Source of the DNA: an uncultured Sulfuricurvum sp.
GTDB lineage: Bacteria; Campylobacterota; Campylobacteria; Campylobacterales; Sulfurimonadaceae
Reading direction: 5' to 3'
NCBI GenBank assembly: GCA_903844635.1
Contig: CAIMUF010000025.1
Coordinates: 1-47,093, forward strand
DNA: 47,093 bases
Numbering within the stretch: the stretch's first letter is position 1; each line of letters opens with the position of its first letter. The position numbers and the translations under genes are program-made. Below are positions 26,309-35,484 of the stretch, one piece after another. Under the pieces are notes generated by a model. It worked only from the letters and a program-made list of their open reading frames with translations. It did not search any database and was not told the origin of the DNA.

Positions 26309-27322
26309 ATGGATCAAAAGACATCCGCTATAATAATAAATATTTTTAAAAGAGACGGTATCCTCATCACTACACTATTCAAAAATCTTTCAGGTGATCA
26401 ACGACGCGTCGCGCTGGTCATTCTACTTAATATTATTATTGTTATCATCGAAAGCACCGTTGGGGTCATCAGTGGCTCACTCGCCCTTCTCTCCGACGCA
26501 TGGCATAACCTAAGTGATGTTCTAGCCCTAGTGGTAACGGTAATTGCGTTAGGCCTTGGTGCCCGAGCTGCCTCATCAACGATGACGTATGGATATGTAC
26601 GTTCTGAGATGATGGCGACGTTTATCAATGCAGGTTTTTTATCTCTTTTGATGATATGGGTGGCAGTAGAAGCTGTCAATCGTCTTCTTCACCCTATACC
26701 AGTTGATGGATGGCTGACGATGATTACGGCTGGTATTGCGCTGATTGTCAATACCTCCAGTGCCATAATTTTAGGCGGACATGCTCATGCACACACTCAT
26801 GACCATGACGAACACCACCATGATCTCAATGTTCGAGCCGCTTTTTGGCATATGGCAAGTGATGCTGTTTTATCATTGGCAGTTGTATTAGGTGGTGGAG
26901 CAATGATTTTATGGGGAATTCCATGGATTGATTCGGTTTTATCTCTCATGTTTGCAACGGTAATTTTAGTCGCCAGTGGTAAACTTCTCGCGCAATCGTT
27001 TTCCAGCCTTATGGATAGTACTAAACCTGCAATGTTAGTTAAACTGAAAGATCTTCTCATCAATAACCCTATGGTAATCCAAACACATGATGTTCACCTC
27101 ATCCACCCTTCCAGTAAAGAGCACTATTTTTCGGCTCACATCGTACTGGATGAAACGCTCTCACTTAAAGAAGTTGAAGCCATCATCGAAGAGTTGCGTC
27201 ATAATCTCTCACATGCAGGGGCAACCCATGTCCTGCTTCAGCCTGAAACAAAAAAGTATGCACAAGATAATGACACGCATTGCAATGGACATATAAAACA
27301 TCACCATCATCATCATGAATAA
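26309..27322 (+). CDS. Cation diffusion facilitator (CzcD/ZitB-like) metal exporter
   Basis: 337-aa inner-membrane proton/metal antiporter with six predicted membrane segments. The transport site is HxxxD in TM2 (His66, Asp70 in DAWHNLSD) plus HxxxD in TM5 (His181, Asp185 in HMASDA), the Zn/Cd/Co pattern. A His-rich loop lies between TM4 and TM5 (about 158-171), and the protein ends in a run of six His. The gene after it overlaps by 8 bases. Its ribosome site is weak. The preceding 154 bases show no gene. Confidence 0.9.
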   Translation: MDQKTSAIIINIFKRDGILITTLFKNLSGDQRRVALVILLNIIIVIIESTVGVISGSLALLSDAWHNLSDVLALVVTVIALGLGARAASSTMTYGYVRSEMMATFINAGFLSLLMIWVAVEAVNRLLHPIPVDGWLTMITAGIALIVNTSSAIILGGHAHAHTHDHDEHHHDLNVRAAFWHMASDAVLSLAVVLGGGAMILWGIPWIDSVLSLMFATVILVASGKLLAQSFSSLMDSTKPAMLVKLKDLLINNPMVIQTHDVHLIHPSSKEHYFSAHIVLDETLSLKEVEAIIEELRHNLSHAGATHVLLQPETKKYAQDNDTHCNGHIKHHHHHHE

Positions 27323-27935
27323 AATAAACAAAAATATCGTCGCTTTAGGCGCCAATAGCTTTTTTACCGATTTTTCAACCGAAATGATTTTACCGCTGTT
27401 ACCCATTTTTTTGGACCGTTTTTTACATGCGACCAAAGGAGAGATTGGTCTTATTGAAGGAACAGCAGAGCTTGGGGTTGCATTATTGATTGCACTTTCC
27501 GGTTTTTACTCGGATCGGCTAGGAAAGCGAAAAATACTTACAGTTATCGGTTATGGCCTCTCAAACCTCATCAAACCCTTCGCCTTTTTTGCCCAAAGCG
27601 CTACAATGATTGCAACCATCCGTATCGCCGATCGCGTAGGAAAAGGGATTCGCTCTGCCCCTCGTGATGCCCTCATCAGCCACTCTACCCCTAGAGAATC
27701 AAGTGGTTTTATTTTTGGTTTTCATAAGATGATGGACAGCGCGGGAGCGGTTGTCGGGAGTTTGAGTGCGTTTGGATTACTGTGGTTTTTAGGAGAGAGC
27801 GAAGCTACTTTTCGTACCATTTTTGCTCTAAGCCTCATACCTGGAATTATTGCCATGGCCATTCTCGTCTTTTTTGTTGTGGATGCCCCTTTTACTCCGG
27901 CACCCCATACGACGATTTCGTCCTGGAGCACTTAG
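27315..27935 (+). CDS. MFS transporter, N-terminal half (frameshifted)
   Basis: N-terminal 206 aa of a major facilitator with about six predicted membrane segments. The loop-2/3 motif is GFYSDRLGKRK, and RIADRVGKGIRSAPRDALI is also conserved. Translation breaks at 27903-27906, a run of four C. Deleting one C would continue TPAP into IRRFRPGALSAPFYW of the next frame, giving 387 aa, a normal MFS length. The last 10 residues shown by this frame are therefore artefactual. It overlaps the CDF gene by 8 bases, so co-expression and perhaps metal-related export are likely. Substrate unknown. Confidence 0.8.
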   Translation: MNKINKNIVALGANSFFTDFSTEMILPLLPIFLDRFLHATKGEIGLIEGTAELGVALLIALSGFYSDRLGKRKILTVIGYGLSNLIKPFAFFAQSATMIATIRIADRVGKGIRSAPRDALISHSTPRESSGFIFGFHKMMDSAGAVVGSLSAFGLLWFLGESEATFRTIFALSLIPGIIAMAILVFFVVDAPFTPAPHTTISSWST

Positions 27936-28479
27936 TGCACCATTTTATTGGCTGGTCGCATTTCAAAGCCTTTTTAGCCTCTTTGCGATGAATTATTCCT
28001 TTATGATTCTCAAGGCTGGAGATAACGGTATGGCTTTGGCAATGATTCCTATGGCATATACCCTCTACAATCTTATACTCTCACTCTTTGCTATACCAAT
28101 CGGTAAGATGGCAGATCGTTTTGGTAAAGCAACTCTTTTATCCATTATCTATATGGCATTTGGTTTAGGAGCATTGGCTATGACATCGGGCAGCATTTTG
28201 GGAGCATGGCTAGGATTTGCTATTTATGGTTTTTTTGCCGGAGGATTTAACTCTTTGGCAAAAGCCATTATCTCAAATACAGCTCCCACTAAACTTAAGG
28301 CAACTGCTTATGGAGTCTACTATACTTCTATTGGAGTATCTACCCTCATATCCCTAGTAGTCGCTGGCTGGTTATGGGATAATGTTGGCAGTACCCTTCC
28401 CTTTATGATTGCATCACTATCTGCCATCCTATTAGCCGGATTTCTTTTTGGAATGCGCAAACGATTTATCAGCGAATAA
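27850..28479 (+). CDS. MFS transporter, C-terminal half (frameshifted)
   Basis: Second half of the same transporter, six predicted membrane segments, ending GFLFGMRKRFISE. The open frame has an ATG at 27850, but the homologous part begins near 27907 (PIRRFRPG); the residues before that are out-of-frame noise. GKMADRFGKATLL is the second-half counterpart of the DRLGKRK motif. There is no ribosome site, so it would not be made alone. Confidence 0.8.
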   Translation: MPWPFSSFLLWMPLLLRHPIRRFRPGALSAPFYWLVAFQSLFSLFAMNYSFMILKAGDNGMALAMIPMAYTLYNLILSLFAIPIGKMADRFGKATLLSIIYMAFGLGALAMTSGSILGAWLGFAIYGFFAGGFNSLAKAIISNTAPTKLKATAYGVYYTSIGVSTLISLVVAGWLWDNVGSTLPFMIASLSAILLAGFLFGMRKRFISE

Positions 28480-28507
28480 ATAAATAATTTTAAAAGGTAT
28501 AACCTAT

Positions 28508-29083
28508 ATGGATAGAGTAGACAAACAAGCATTTTATGATGATGCCATTTATGAGCATGGATTAACCTCAGAAGGTCTGAGATGGCATTCCAAACAATCA
28601 CAAGAAATCCGTTTTCATGAGATTCTTTCCCTTCTACCCTTCAACACTGCGTCTATCGTCGATGCAGGATGCGGATTTGGAGATTTATATCTCTATTTGC
28701 TTTCAAAAGGTAAAAATGGTGTTGATTATGTCGGACTGGATGCTCTTGAGACTATGGTCAAAGAAGCACAGCAACGAACCGGAAAACCGATTCTTCAATG
28801 TGATATTTTACATGATCCTCTAATCGAAGGGGAATTTTATATATGCAGCGGTGCGCTTAATATCCTCACACGTGAAGGTGGCTACTTATTTATTCAACGT
28901 TGCTATGAAGCGTCTACAAGAGGATTGATTTTTAACTTTTTGGAAGGGAAAAAAGAATCCAAGACCTACAATTATCTCCAAGCCAATAAAATTGAAAAAC
29001 TGGGTCAAAAATTAGGAGCACGAATCATTTATCGTCGGGGATATTATGACAATGATTGCACAGTTGCATTTTATAAATCGTAA
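28508..29083 (+). CDS. Class I SAM-dependent methyltransferase
   Basis: 191-aa cytoplasmic protein with Rossmann-fold methyltransferase motif I VDAGCGFGD at residues 51-59, the acidic motif II YVGLDAL, and CDILHDPL at motif III. The substrate cannot be read from the sequence; it is not recognisably a tellurite, arsenite or ubiquinone methyltransferase. It starts 28 bases after the MFS gene with AAAAGGT upstream, and DUF167 follows after 11 bases. Confidence 0.8.
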   Translation: MDRVDKQAFYDDAIYEHGLTSEGLRWHSKQSQEIRFHEILSLLPFNTASIVDAGCGFGDLYLYLLSKGKNGVDYVGLDALETMVKEAQQRTGKPILQCDILHDPLIEGEFYICSGALNILTREGGYLFIQRCYEASTRGLIFNFLEGKKESKTYNYLQANKIEKLGQKLGARIIYRRGYYDNDCTVAFYKS

Positions 29084-29094
29084 AGGCCTCATCA

Positions 29095-29403
29095 GTGAAA
29101 ACAAAAAATCTTACTAATGTATTTTATCAATGGGAAGGTGACATTCTTGTCCTCAATGTTTTAGGAACCCCAAGTGCCAAACGAGATGCCATTGGCAAAG
29201 CCAAAGGAAATCAGCTTAAAATAAGTGTTACAGCCGCACCAGTCTCCGGTAAAGCAACCGACCATATGGTTCGTTTTTTGGCAAAAGAATTTAAAGTTTC
29301 ACCATCAGACTTCGAGGTGGTATATGGACGTATGAATGTGAACAAACAGCTTCGGATTAAAGCTCCAAAAGAGCTCCCAGCACTCATAAAACCAAAAGAA
29401 TAA
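29095..29403 (+). CDS. DUF167/YggU-family protein
   Basis: 102-aa protein with the DUF167 core: TPSAKRDAIG, VTAAPVSGKATDHMVRFLAKEF and VVYGRMNVNKQLRI. It starts with GTG at 29095, with AAAGG upstream. The function of the family is unknown. It converges with the SulP gene, leaving 14 bases between the stops. Confidence 0.88.
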   Translation: MKTKNLTNVFYQWEGDILVLNVLGTPSAKRDAIGKAKGNQLKISVTAAPVSGKATDHMVRFLAKEFKVSPSDFEVVYGRMNVNKQLRIKAPKELPALIKPKE

Positions 29404-29417
29404 ATTTTACCTTCTAG

Positions 29418-31082
29418 CTAACAACACTCTTTTGCTCGGTGAATCGCTTTGTCGATGTGATCCACGATATTGGCTTCCCCAATTTTTTTATCCAATTTTG
29501 AGTTATGGATATACATCCGTACCGTTTTATTGACTCCCGATAATATCAAGACGGAATGTTGTTCTTGAAGTCTTTGGTTTAACACTTCCAAAGCATGAAG
29601 CCCAGCTGCATCAATCATCGGTACATGACGAAGCCGTAAAATAAATGCCTTCGGCGGAGCTTCAAAAAGGGCAAGAGTATCCAGCAATTTTTCTGCAATT
29701 CCAAAAAAGAGCGGTCCGTTGATTTCATACACTTCGACTCCGACAGGAATGATTTTTTTAGATGTCGCATCCGGATCATCATTCTCTTCATCATCTTCGT
29801 TATACGATTTAATCTCCACAGCCTGCATCATAGAATGAATAAATAAGATCGCGGCAAGAGATATTCCAGCCTGTATCGCGAAATTCAAATCAACCAAAAC
29901 CGTCAACGAAAAAGTGACAAAAAGGACAACACGATCCGAGCGAGGAGCTTTCATGATAGAACGGATATGTTTGATCTCCGACATATTCCACGCCACCACT
30001 ATCAAAATAGCGCTCAGAGCGGCCAGCGGGACTTTAACAATCATTGGAGCCAAAAGTATCATAAAGACTAACAGCCAAAAAGCATGCATGATTCCCGATA
30101 CCGGAGATACTGCACCCGCTTTAATATTCGTCGCCGTTCGAGCAATGGCTCCAGTAGCAGGGAGTCCTCCAAACACAGACGATGCGATATTAGCAACTCC
30201 TTGCGCTAAAAGTTCGGTATTAGGTTTATGTTTTGTCCCCGCCATTCCATCCGCCACAACAGCAGAGAGGAGCGATTCTATCGCAGCTAAAACGGCAATC
30301 GTAATCGCATCTGGAAACAGCAATCGAATTTTTTCAAACGTAATAGCAGGAAAGCTAGGAGTTGGAAGCATCGAGGGAATAGCACCGAAACGGCTCTCGA
30401 TGGTATCGATCGGTATGTTTAATAGCCATACGGCTAACGCTGAAAGTACTACCACTACAATTGGGCCGGGAATCTTCGGATATTTCTTGGTCATCAAAAG
30501 GATAATACCGATGGAGATTAAGGCAACGATGACGGCATAAAAATTGGTTTCATGCAGATGGGTGATATAAAGAATGAGCTTGTCAATAAAATCAGGAGGC
30601 ATCGTGGTAATGGACAAACCGAAAAAATCGCGTAATTGCGAAAAAACGATCAGTAAAGCGATACCAGAAGTGAACCCCGTGATAACAGGATAAGGGATAA
30701 ATTTAATGAGTTCCCCTGCACGGACAAAGGCCATAATTATTAGCAAAAATCCTGCCATAATTGTGGCTAATACTAACCCTTCATAACCGTGCTTCATTGC
30801 TACAAGAGCAACGGTAACGATAAAAGCAGCAGTTGGACCACCCACTTGATAACGGCTGCCTCCCAGTGCTGAGATCAAAAATCCTGCTACTATCGCGGTA
30901 AAAAGACCTCGTTCAGGGGGAAGATTCGAAGCAATCGCAATCGCCATAGCAAGTGGTAACGCAACAATAGCGACCGAGAGTCCAGAGAGAGTATCTTTAA
31001 AAAAATCTTTTTTAGAATAGCCATTTTTTTTAATATAGGTAATAAGTTTTGGCTCTAAAAGCTTGTATAAGCTTTTTGTCAT
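29418..31082 (-). CDS. SulP/SLC26 family anion transporter with STAS domain
   Basis: 554-aa transporter. The membrane part (about 25-425) has the SulP signature region GLFTAIVAGFLISALGGSRYQVGGPTAAF, and GLPATGAIARTATNIKAGA follows. The cytoplasmic STAS domain (about 440-554) contains VPMIDAAGLHAL. SulP proteins carry sulfate, bicarbonate or other anions; in an autotroph bicarbonate uptake is as plausible as sulfate. It appears monocistronic. Confidence 0.92.
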   Translation of the reverse strand: MTKSLYKLLEPKLITYIKKNGYSKKDFFKDTLSGLSVAIVALPLAMAIAIASNLPPERGLFTAIVAGFLISALGGSRYQVGGPTAAFIVTVALVAMKHGYEGLVLATIMAGFLLIIMAFVRAGELIKFIPYPVITGFTSGIALLIVFSQLRDFFGLSITTMPPDFIDKLILYITHLHETNFYAVIVALISIGIILLMTKKYPKIPGPIVVVVLSALAVWLLNIPIDTIESRFGAIPSMLPTPSFPAITFEKIRLLFPDAITIAVLAAIESLLSAVVADGMAGTKHKPNTELLAQGVANIASSVFGGLPATGAIARTATNIKAGAVSPVSGIMHAFWLLVFMILLAPMIVKVPLAALSAILIVVAWNMSEIKHIRSIMKAPRSDRVVLFVTFSLTVLVDLNFAIQAGISLAAILFIHSMMQAVEIKSYNEDDEENDDPDATSKKIIPVGVEVYEINGPLFFGIAEKLLDTLALFEAPPKAFILRLRHVPMIDAAGLHALEVLNQRLQEQHSVLILSGVNKTVRMYIHNSKLDKKIGEANIVDHIDKAIHRAKECC

Positions 31083-31165
31083 TTTATCATCCTGTAGATA
31101 TTTAATTGCGTAAGTCTATAGCAGAGTCTCTTAATAAAGAAGGATATTCAAACATGAAGTCTATT

Positions 31166-33511
31166 TTATAAAATCTCTAAACTACTGATAAAATTCGTCT
31201 CCAATAGTACTTCAAACTCTTCGACTTTAACAGGTTTACTGCATACATAACCTTGAAAATAACGGCAGTTAAAATATTCTAAAAACTTCAACTGATCCAT
31301 CGTTTCTACCCCTTCCGCAATAACATCCAATTTGAAAATAGATGCCATTGCAACAATAGTCTCAACCAGTGCTGCATCATCACTATTTTCTATAATATCC
31401 CGAATAAAACTGCGGTCAATTTTCAACGTCGAAATCGGGAGTTGTTTTAATGAGCTTAACGAGGAATATCCTGTACCAAAATCATCCATGGACATTCCAA
31501 TCCCAAGAGTTTTTAACTGCTTCATTTTTTCAATAATCATATCCATCTTTTCAATAATCACTGATTCGGTTAACTCTATTTCAAGCATGGAAGGTTCAAT
31601 CCCGGTTTGGGTAATAATATCTGTAACCTTAGAAACAAAATCATTTTGCCGAAATTGGATAACACTCACATTTACAGCAAGTCGTTTCATCTCACTTCCT
31701 CGGGAGTGCTTATTTTTCCAGCTTACAAACTGTGCACATGCTTCTTGAAGTACCCAATCCCCAATAGGAATGATCAATCCACACTCTTCAGCAATACTGA
31801 TTATCTCATCAGGCATGACCAGTCCCATCGTAGGATGATTCCAACGTAATAGGGCTTCTGCTCCAACAATATTTTTTGATTTTACTTCTACTAATGGTTG
31901 ATAATAAACTTCTAGCTCACCATTTTTAATGGCATTACGAAGACCATTTTCTAAAAAAATCTGTTTTTTAATCCATTGGTCCATTTGCTCTTGGTAAAAA
32001 CGGGTAGTGTGACGTCCCTCTTTTTTTGCTTGATACATTGCCGTATCTGCAAATTTCAGTAAATCATCGGCAGTATGTTCATCTGAACTTACCAATGAAA
32101 TTCCAATGCTGGAACTTGTAATGATCGGTTCATTCAGTCCCACATCAAAAGCTTTTGAGAGAATATCATGAATTTTTTCAGCAACAACTTCTGCCCTTGT
32201 TGCAGCCAGATGAGGATCAGTACCCAACTCATTCAGTAAAATAACAAATTCATCACCACCCAAACGCGCTACAGTATCTCCCTCACGACATACACTTACC
32301 AGCCGTTTAGCCGTTTCAATGAGTAATGTATCTCCAATATGGTGTCCCAATGAATCGTTCACACTTTTAAAATGGTCCAAATCCAAGAACAATACCGCCA
32401 ACAAATTACGATGACGTCTATATTGAGCTAAAGACTGCTCGATACGATCTTCTAGCAATAAGCGATTAGGAATATCCGTGAGCGCATCAAAATAAGCTTG
32501 ATGCTGCATTTTTTCTTGGACTATCATCCTTTCACTAATATCATTGATAATCGCAACTCCCCCGATAATAGTTCGATTGGCATCATAAATCGGTGATGTT
32601 TTGAGCGTAATCCAAAGCTGAAGCTTGTTAATCATTGTCGTATAAGGACCCTCATAAAATCCTTTTTCACCTCTTTGGTGGGCGCTAACAGCTTCATTCA
32701 AACACGGATCAGGGAGATTATTTAAATCCAGTCCAACCATCCGCTCCTGACTAATTTTAAGAATATTCAGCATCTCAGCATTCGAGTTCAACACAATCAA
32801 ATCGTTGTTGTAAAAAAAGATCCCCGTCGGTGCTTCTTTGAAAATTGTTTCGAAATGCTCTTCAGAAAGATCTAATTCTTTAGTCGCTTTTTCATGCAGT
32901 ATTTTTGATGTTAACGCACTTTTAATGTTAATATTTATCCGCTTTGAAGCACTGATAAGCAAAAGATAATAAATTACTATAAATATTCCCATCATCTTAA
33001 ATTCAAATCCACCGTGAAAAAATATCACAACAACCAGTGGAACTAAAAGAAGAGCTAAAAAAATCATTGCAACTTTTAGCAAAGAAGCAAGAGTACCTGA
33101 TGCAACAGAGGCGATACCAGTTAATAAAAAGATAAGAAAAAATTGTTGTGACAGACTGGATGATTTAAAAATAAAAAAAGCAACACTCCCCCACACTATA
33201 GCAGAGGCATACATTGCGTAAACAAGCCGCTTTTCAAATATTTTATTGTCGTAGCTATCGGGATAGGTATAATAAGAATTTAAAGCCCATAAACGCCAAA
33301 TCAAAGTTATACTAACTGCGGCCAACCAAACTAAAACCGGTTTTTCAAGAGGAGTTGAAGCAAAAATATAAACAACAATTAATGCACCGAAAAAAAGAGC
33401 AAATACTGAGGCCAATGCCTGTTTATACATAATTTTTACTTGTTCTTGATGCATATGAGCATTTTCTTCTTCACTGAGTTGTAACAAAAAATCTTTTTTT
33501 CTAAAAATCAT
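31166..33511 (-). CDS. Membrane GGDEF-EAL cyclic-di-GMP protein with PAS domain
   Basis: 781-aa protein: five to six predicted membrane segments (about 30-190), PAS (about 219-335), GGDEF (about 336-505) and EAL (about 520-775). GGDEF is intact at 418-422, with an RxxD inhibitory I-site at 409-412, five residues before it. The EAL motif is at 552-554 (AEALLRW), with DDFGTGYSS and AEGVET also intact. It could therefore both make and degrade cyclic di-GMP. The membrane part is not a domain I can name with confidence. It diverges from flgA, so a link to motility is possible but only positional. Confidence 0.92.
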   Translation of the reverse strand: MIFRKKDFLLQLSEEENAHMHQEQVKIMYKQALASVFALFFGALIVVYIFASTPLEKPVLVWLAAVSITLIWRLWALNSYYTYPDSYDNKIFEKRLVYAMYASAIVWGSVAFFIFKSSSLSQQFFLIFLLTGIASVASGTLASLLKVAMIFLALLLVPLVVVIFFHGGFEFKMMGIFIVIYYLLLISASKRININIKSALTSKILHEKATKELDLSEEHFETIFKEAPTGIFFYNNDLIVLNSNAEMLNILKISQERMVGLDLNNLPDPCLNEAVSAHQRGEKGFYEGPYTTMINKLQLWITLKTSPIYDANRTIIGGVAIINDISERMIVQEKMQHQAYFDALTDIPNRLLLEDRIEQSLAQYRRHRNLLAVLFLDLDHFKSVNDSLGHHIGDTLLIETAKRLVSVCREGDTVARLGGDEFVILLNELGTDPHLAATRAEVVAEKIHDILSKAFDVGLNEPIITSSSIGISLVSSDEHTADDLLKFADTAMYQAKKEGRHTTRFYQEQMDQWIKKQIFLENGLRNAIKNGELEVYYQPLVEVKSKNIVGAEALLRWNHPTMGLVMPDEIISIAEECGLIIPIGDWVLQEACAQFVSWKNKHSRGSEMKRLAVNVSVIQFRQNDFVSKVTDIITQTGIEPSMLEIELTESVIIEKMDMIIEKMKQLKTLGIGMSMDDFGTGYSSLSSLKQLPISTLKIDRSFIRDIIENSDDAALVETIVAMASIFKLDVIAEGVETMDQLKFLEYFNCRYFQGYVCSKPVKVEEFEVLLETNFISSLEIL

Positions 33512-33584
33512 ACCACTCCACTTTTATTATTATTATTTGGAAAGTAAAGAATAACGCAAACTTGTTAAAAAACAAATGTCACTG

Positions 33585-33593
33585 TGTTACAAT
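33585..33593 (+). promoter_or_regulatory. Putative extended -10 of flgA
   Basis: TGTTACAAT (TG-n-TACAAT) ends 9 bases before the flgA ATG at 33603, giving a leader of only a few bases. No Shine-Dalgarno sequence is visible. Confidence 0.4.
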
Positions 33594-33602
33594 TGCATTC
33601 TA

Positions 33603-34469
33603 ATGGGTAAAATTATTTTTCTTATCAGTCTCTTTCTGTCTCAGCTTTATGCGAATACTCTTCAACAGAGCTATACCTTTACTAAAGCAACAATTATGTC
33701 ATCCGATTTGAATGTTAGCTGTCCAAAACAGTTTGAAATTATCCTTATCCCTGATGGTAAGACTTCATATCGTATAAATGCACAAGTACTTCTCAAAACT
33801 TTTGAGCTCAACGGATGCACACTTGATAGCGGTAAAGTTCGGTTTGTTACCTTTTTGAAGCGAAGTGATACCGACTATACCTTGCTTCAAAATCAGCTCA
33901 CTACTTTTTATACCGAGCAATACCCTACCATTATCATCCAATCCATCCAGATTTTTCCTCATGGCTATCTGCAATCACTTCCCAATAACGCCCATGCTGT
34001 TTTTGATATAGATATGGCGACCAAAAATAAAGGTACTTTTTACGTCCCCGACAACAATGGTATTCGTCACTATTTTGATTTCACGGTTGATGCAAGCCTA
34101 AGCGTCCTTCATACAACACAAAAAGTATCTCGAAAAGAGGTCGTTTCACTCAATAATTGTGCGATAAAAACAATTCCTTTTACTACATTTAAAAGTAAAC
34201 CTCTCATTTCTCTTCCAGAGACAATGAGTCGATTTAAAACATCACTAAAAGATGATACACCCATAATAGAACGCCAAATCGAATCTATCCCTCTCGTTTT
34301 ACGCGGTTCAAAAGTGAGTGTTCAAGTCAAAAATGACACTGTAATTGTTGAGTTTATCGCAACAGCCATGCAAGAGGGTGCACTGTATGATATTATTACA
34401 ATCGAAAAAGCCGACAATAAACGGGTTCGTGCCAAAATAATCGGAGAAAATGCAGTGGAGCTTCAATGA
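33603..34469 (+). CDS. flgA: Flagellar P-ring chaperone FlgA
   Basis: 288-aa periplasmic protein needed to assemble the flagellar P-ring. The signal peptide is MGKIIFLISLFLSQLYA, which fixes the start at 33603 rather than the upstream ATG at 33576. The C-terminal SAF/FlgA domain is recognisable: VLRGSKVSVQVKND, EFIATAMQEGALYDIITIEKADNKRVRAKIIGEN. It is first in a plus-strand cluster and overlaps ubiX by 4 bases. There are no other flagellar genes nearby. Confidence 0.85.
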   Translation: MGKIIFLISLFLSQLYANTLQQSYTFTKATIMSSDLNVSCPKQFEIILIPDGKTSYRINAQVLLKTFELNGCTLDSGKVRFVTFLKRSDTDYTLLQNQLTTFYTEQYPTIIIQSIQIFPHGYLQSLPNNAHAVFDIDMATKNKGTFYVPDNNGIRHYFDFTVDASLSVLHTTQKVSRKEVVSLNNCAIKTIPFTTFKSKPLISLPETMSRFKTSLKDDTPIIERQIESIPLVLRGSKVSVQVKNDTVIVEFIATAMQEGALYDIITIEKADNKRVRAKIIGENAVELQ

Positions 34470-34990
34470 AAATCGTCGTAGGTATAAGCGGAGCCAGCGG
34501 TGCTTCTTTGGGACTTAAATTTTTGCATGCACTTCCTGCTGATATCATCAAGCATTTAATTGTATCTGAACATGCCAATATCGTTTTGGAAAAAGAAGAA
34601 AATACTAATCTTCATCAAAATACTGAAATATGGGCTTCTGTAGCATCAGGTTCATACGGTGCTGATGCGATGATTATCACACCGTGCAGTATGAATACCC
34701 TCGCTAAAATTTCCTGCGGGATCGCGGACAATCTTATAACGCGTGCGGCAAGTGTGATGATAAAAGAGCGTAAAACATTAATTTTAGCGCCGCGAGAAAT
34801 ACCGTTTTCATCAATTGCACTGGAAAATATGCATAAACTGTCCATGATGGGAGTCATCATCGCACCCCCGGCTTTGGCGTATTATGGAGAACAAACAACT
34901 TTGGAAGATATGGAAAATTTTATGATAGGCAAATGGATGGATTTGATGAAAATTGAGAATAATCTTTATAAACGGTGGAGCGGCGAATGA
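34466..34990 (+). CDS. ubiX: UbiX-family flavin prenyltransferase
   Basis: 174-aa flavoprotein that prenylates FMN to supply prFMN to UbiD-type decarboxylases. It opens with VVGISGASGASLGLKFL; the FMN-binding MIITPCSMNTLAKISCGIADNLI and the LAPREIPFS block are intact. It overlaps flgA by 4 bases and coaD by 4 bases (ATGA). In Campylobacterota this enzyme could serve menaquinone or futalosine-type decarboxylation. Confidence 0.93.
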   Translation: MKIVVGISGASGASLGLKFLHALPADIIKHLIVSEHANIVLEKEENTNLHQNTEIWASVASGSYGADAMIITPCSMNTLAKISCGIADNLITRAASVMIKERKTLILAPREIPFSSIALENMHKLSMMGVIIAPPALAYYGEQTTLEDMENFMIGKWMDLMKIENNLYKRWSGE

Positions 34991-35484
34991 AATGCAACAC
35001 AATAGCCCTTTATCCAGGGACCTTTGATCCTGTTACCAATGGTCATTTTGACATTATTGAGCGAGGCTTAAAACTGTTCGACGAAGTGATTATTGCTGTG
35101 GCAGATTCGAGAGACAAGCGTCCTATGTTTAGCCTAGAAGAGCGAGTAGAGATGACGAAACTTACTGTCAAAGATTTAGATCGCGTGCGGGTCGTCGGCT
35201 TCGATAATCTAACAGTAGAGCTTGCTAAAACATTAGGTGCAACCGTCCTTATTCGTGGTCTTCGTGCGGTGAGTGATTTCGAGTTTGAGCTGCAACTTGG
35301 CTACTTAAACCACTCCCTCGATCCGGATATTGAAACCGTTTATTTGATGCCTCGCCTCAAACACGCATTTATCAGTTCTTCCATCGTCCGGAATCTACTG
35401 AAATTCAATGGTAAGACCGATCACCTTCTCCCCGCATCGGTTCAAAATGTTATTGGGAGTATGAAATCATGTACATTGCAATAG
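34987..35484 (+). CDS. coaD: Phosphopantetheine adenylyltransferase
   Basis: 165-aa enzyme of coenzyme A synthesis (4'-phosphopantetheine + ATP to dephospho-CoA). The nucleotidyl-transferase motif YPGTFDPVTNGH is near the N-terminus and the ISSSIVRNLL motif is near residue 130. The ATG at 34987 is preferred over the in-frame ATG at 34975 because GGAG lies 6 bases before it and it forms ATGA overlap with ubiX. The end overlaps tmk by 16 bases. Confidence 0.95.
   Translation: MKCNTIALYPGTFDPVTNGHFDIIERGLKLFDEVIIAVADSRDKRPMFSLEERVEMTKLTVKDLDRVRVVGFDNLTVELAKTLGATVLIRGLRAVSDFEFELQLGYLNHSLDPDIETVYLMPRLKHAFISSSIVRNLLKFNGKTDHLLPASVQNVIGSMKSCTLQ

Noticed and set aside
29914..30540. 208-codon plus-strand frame inside the SulP gene
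   Set aside because: Long antisense shadow; SulP on the minus strand is fully supported by its motifs.
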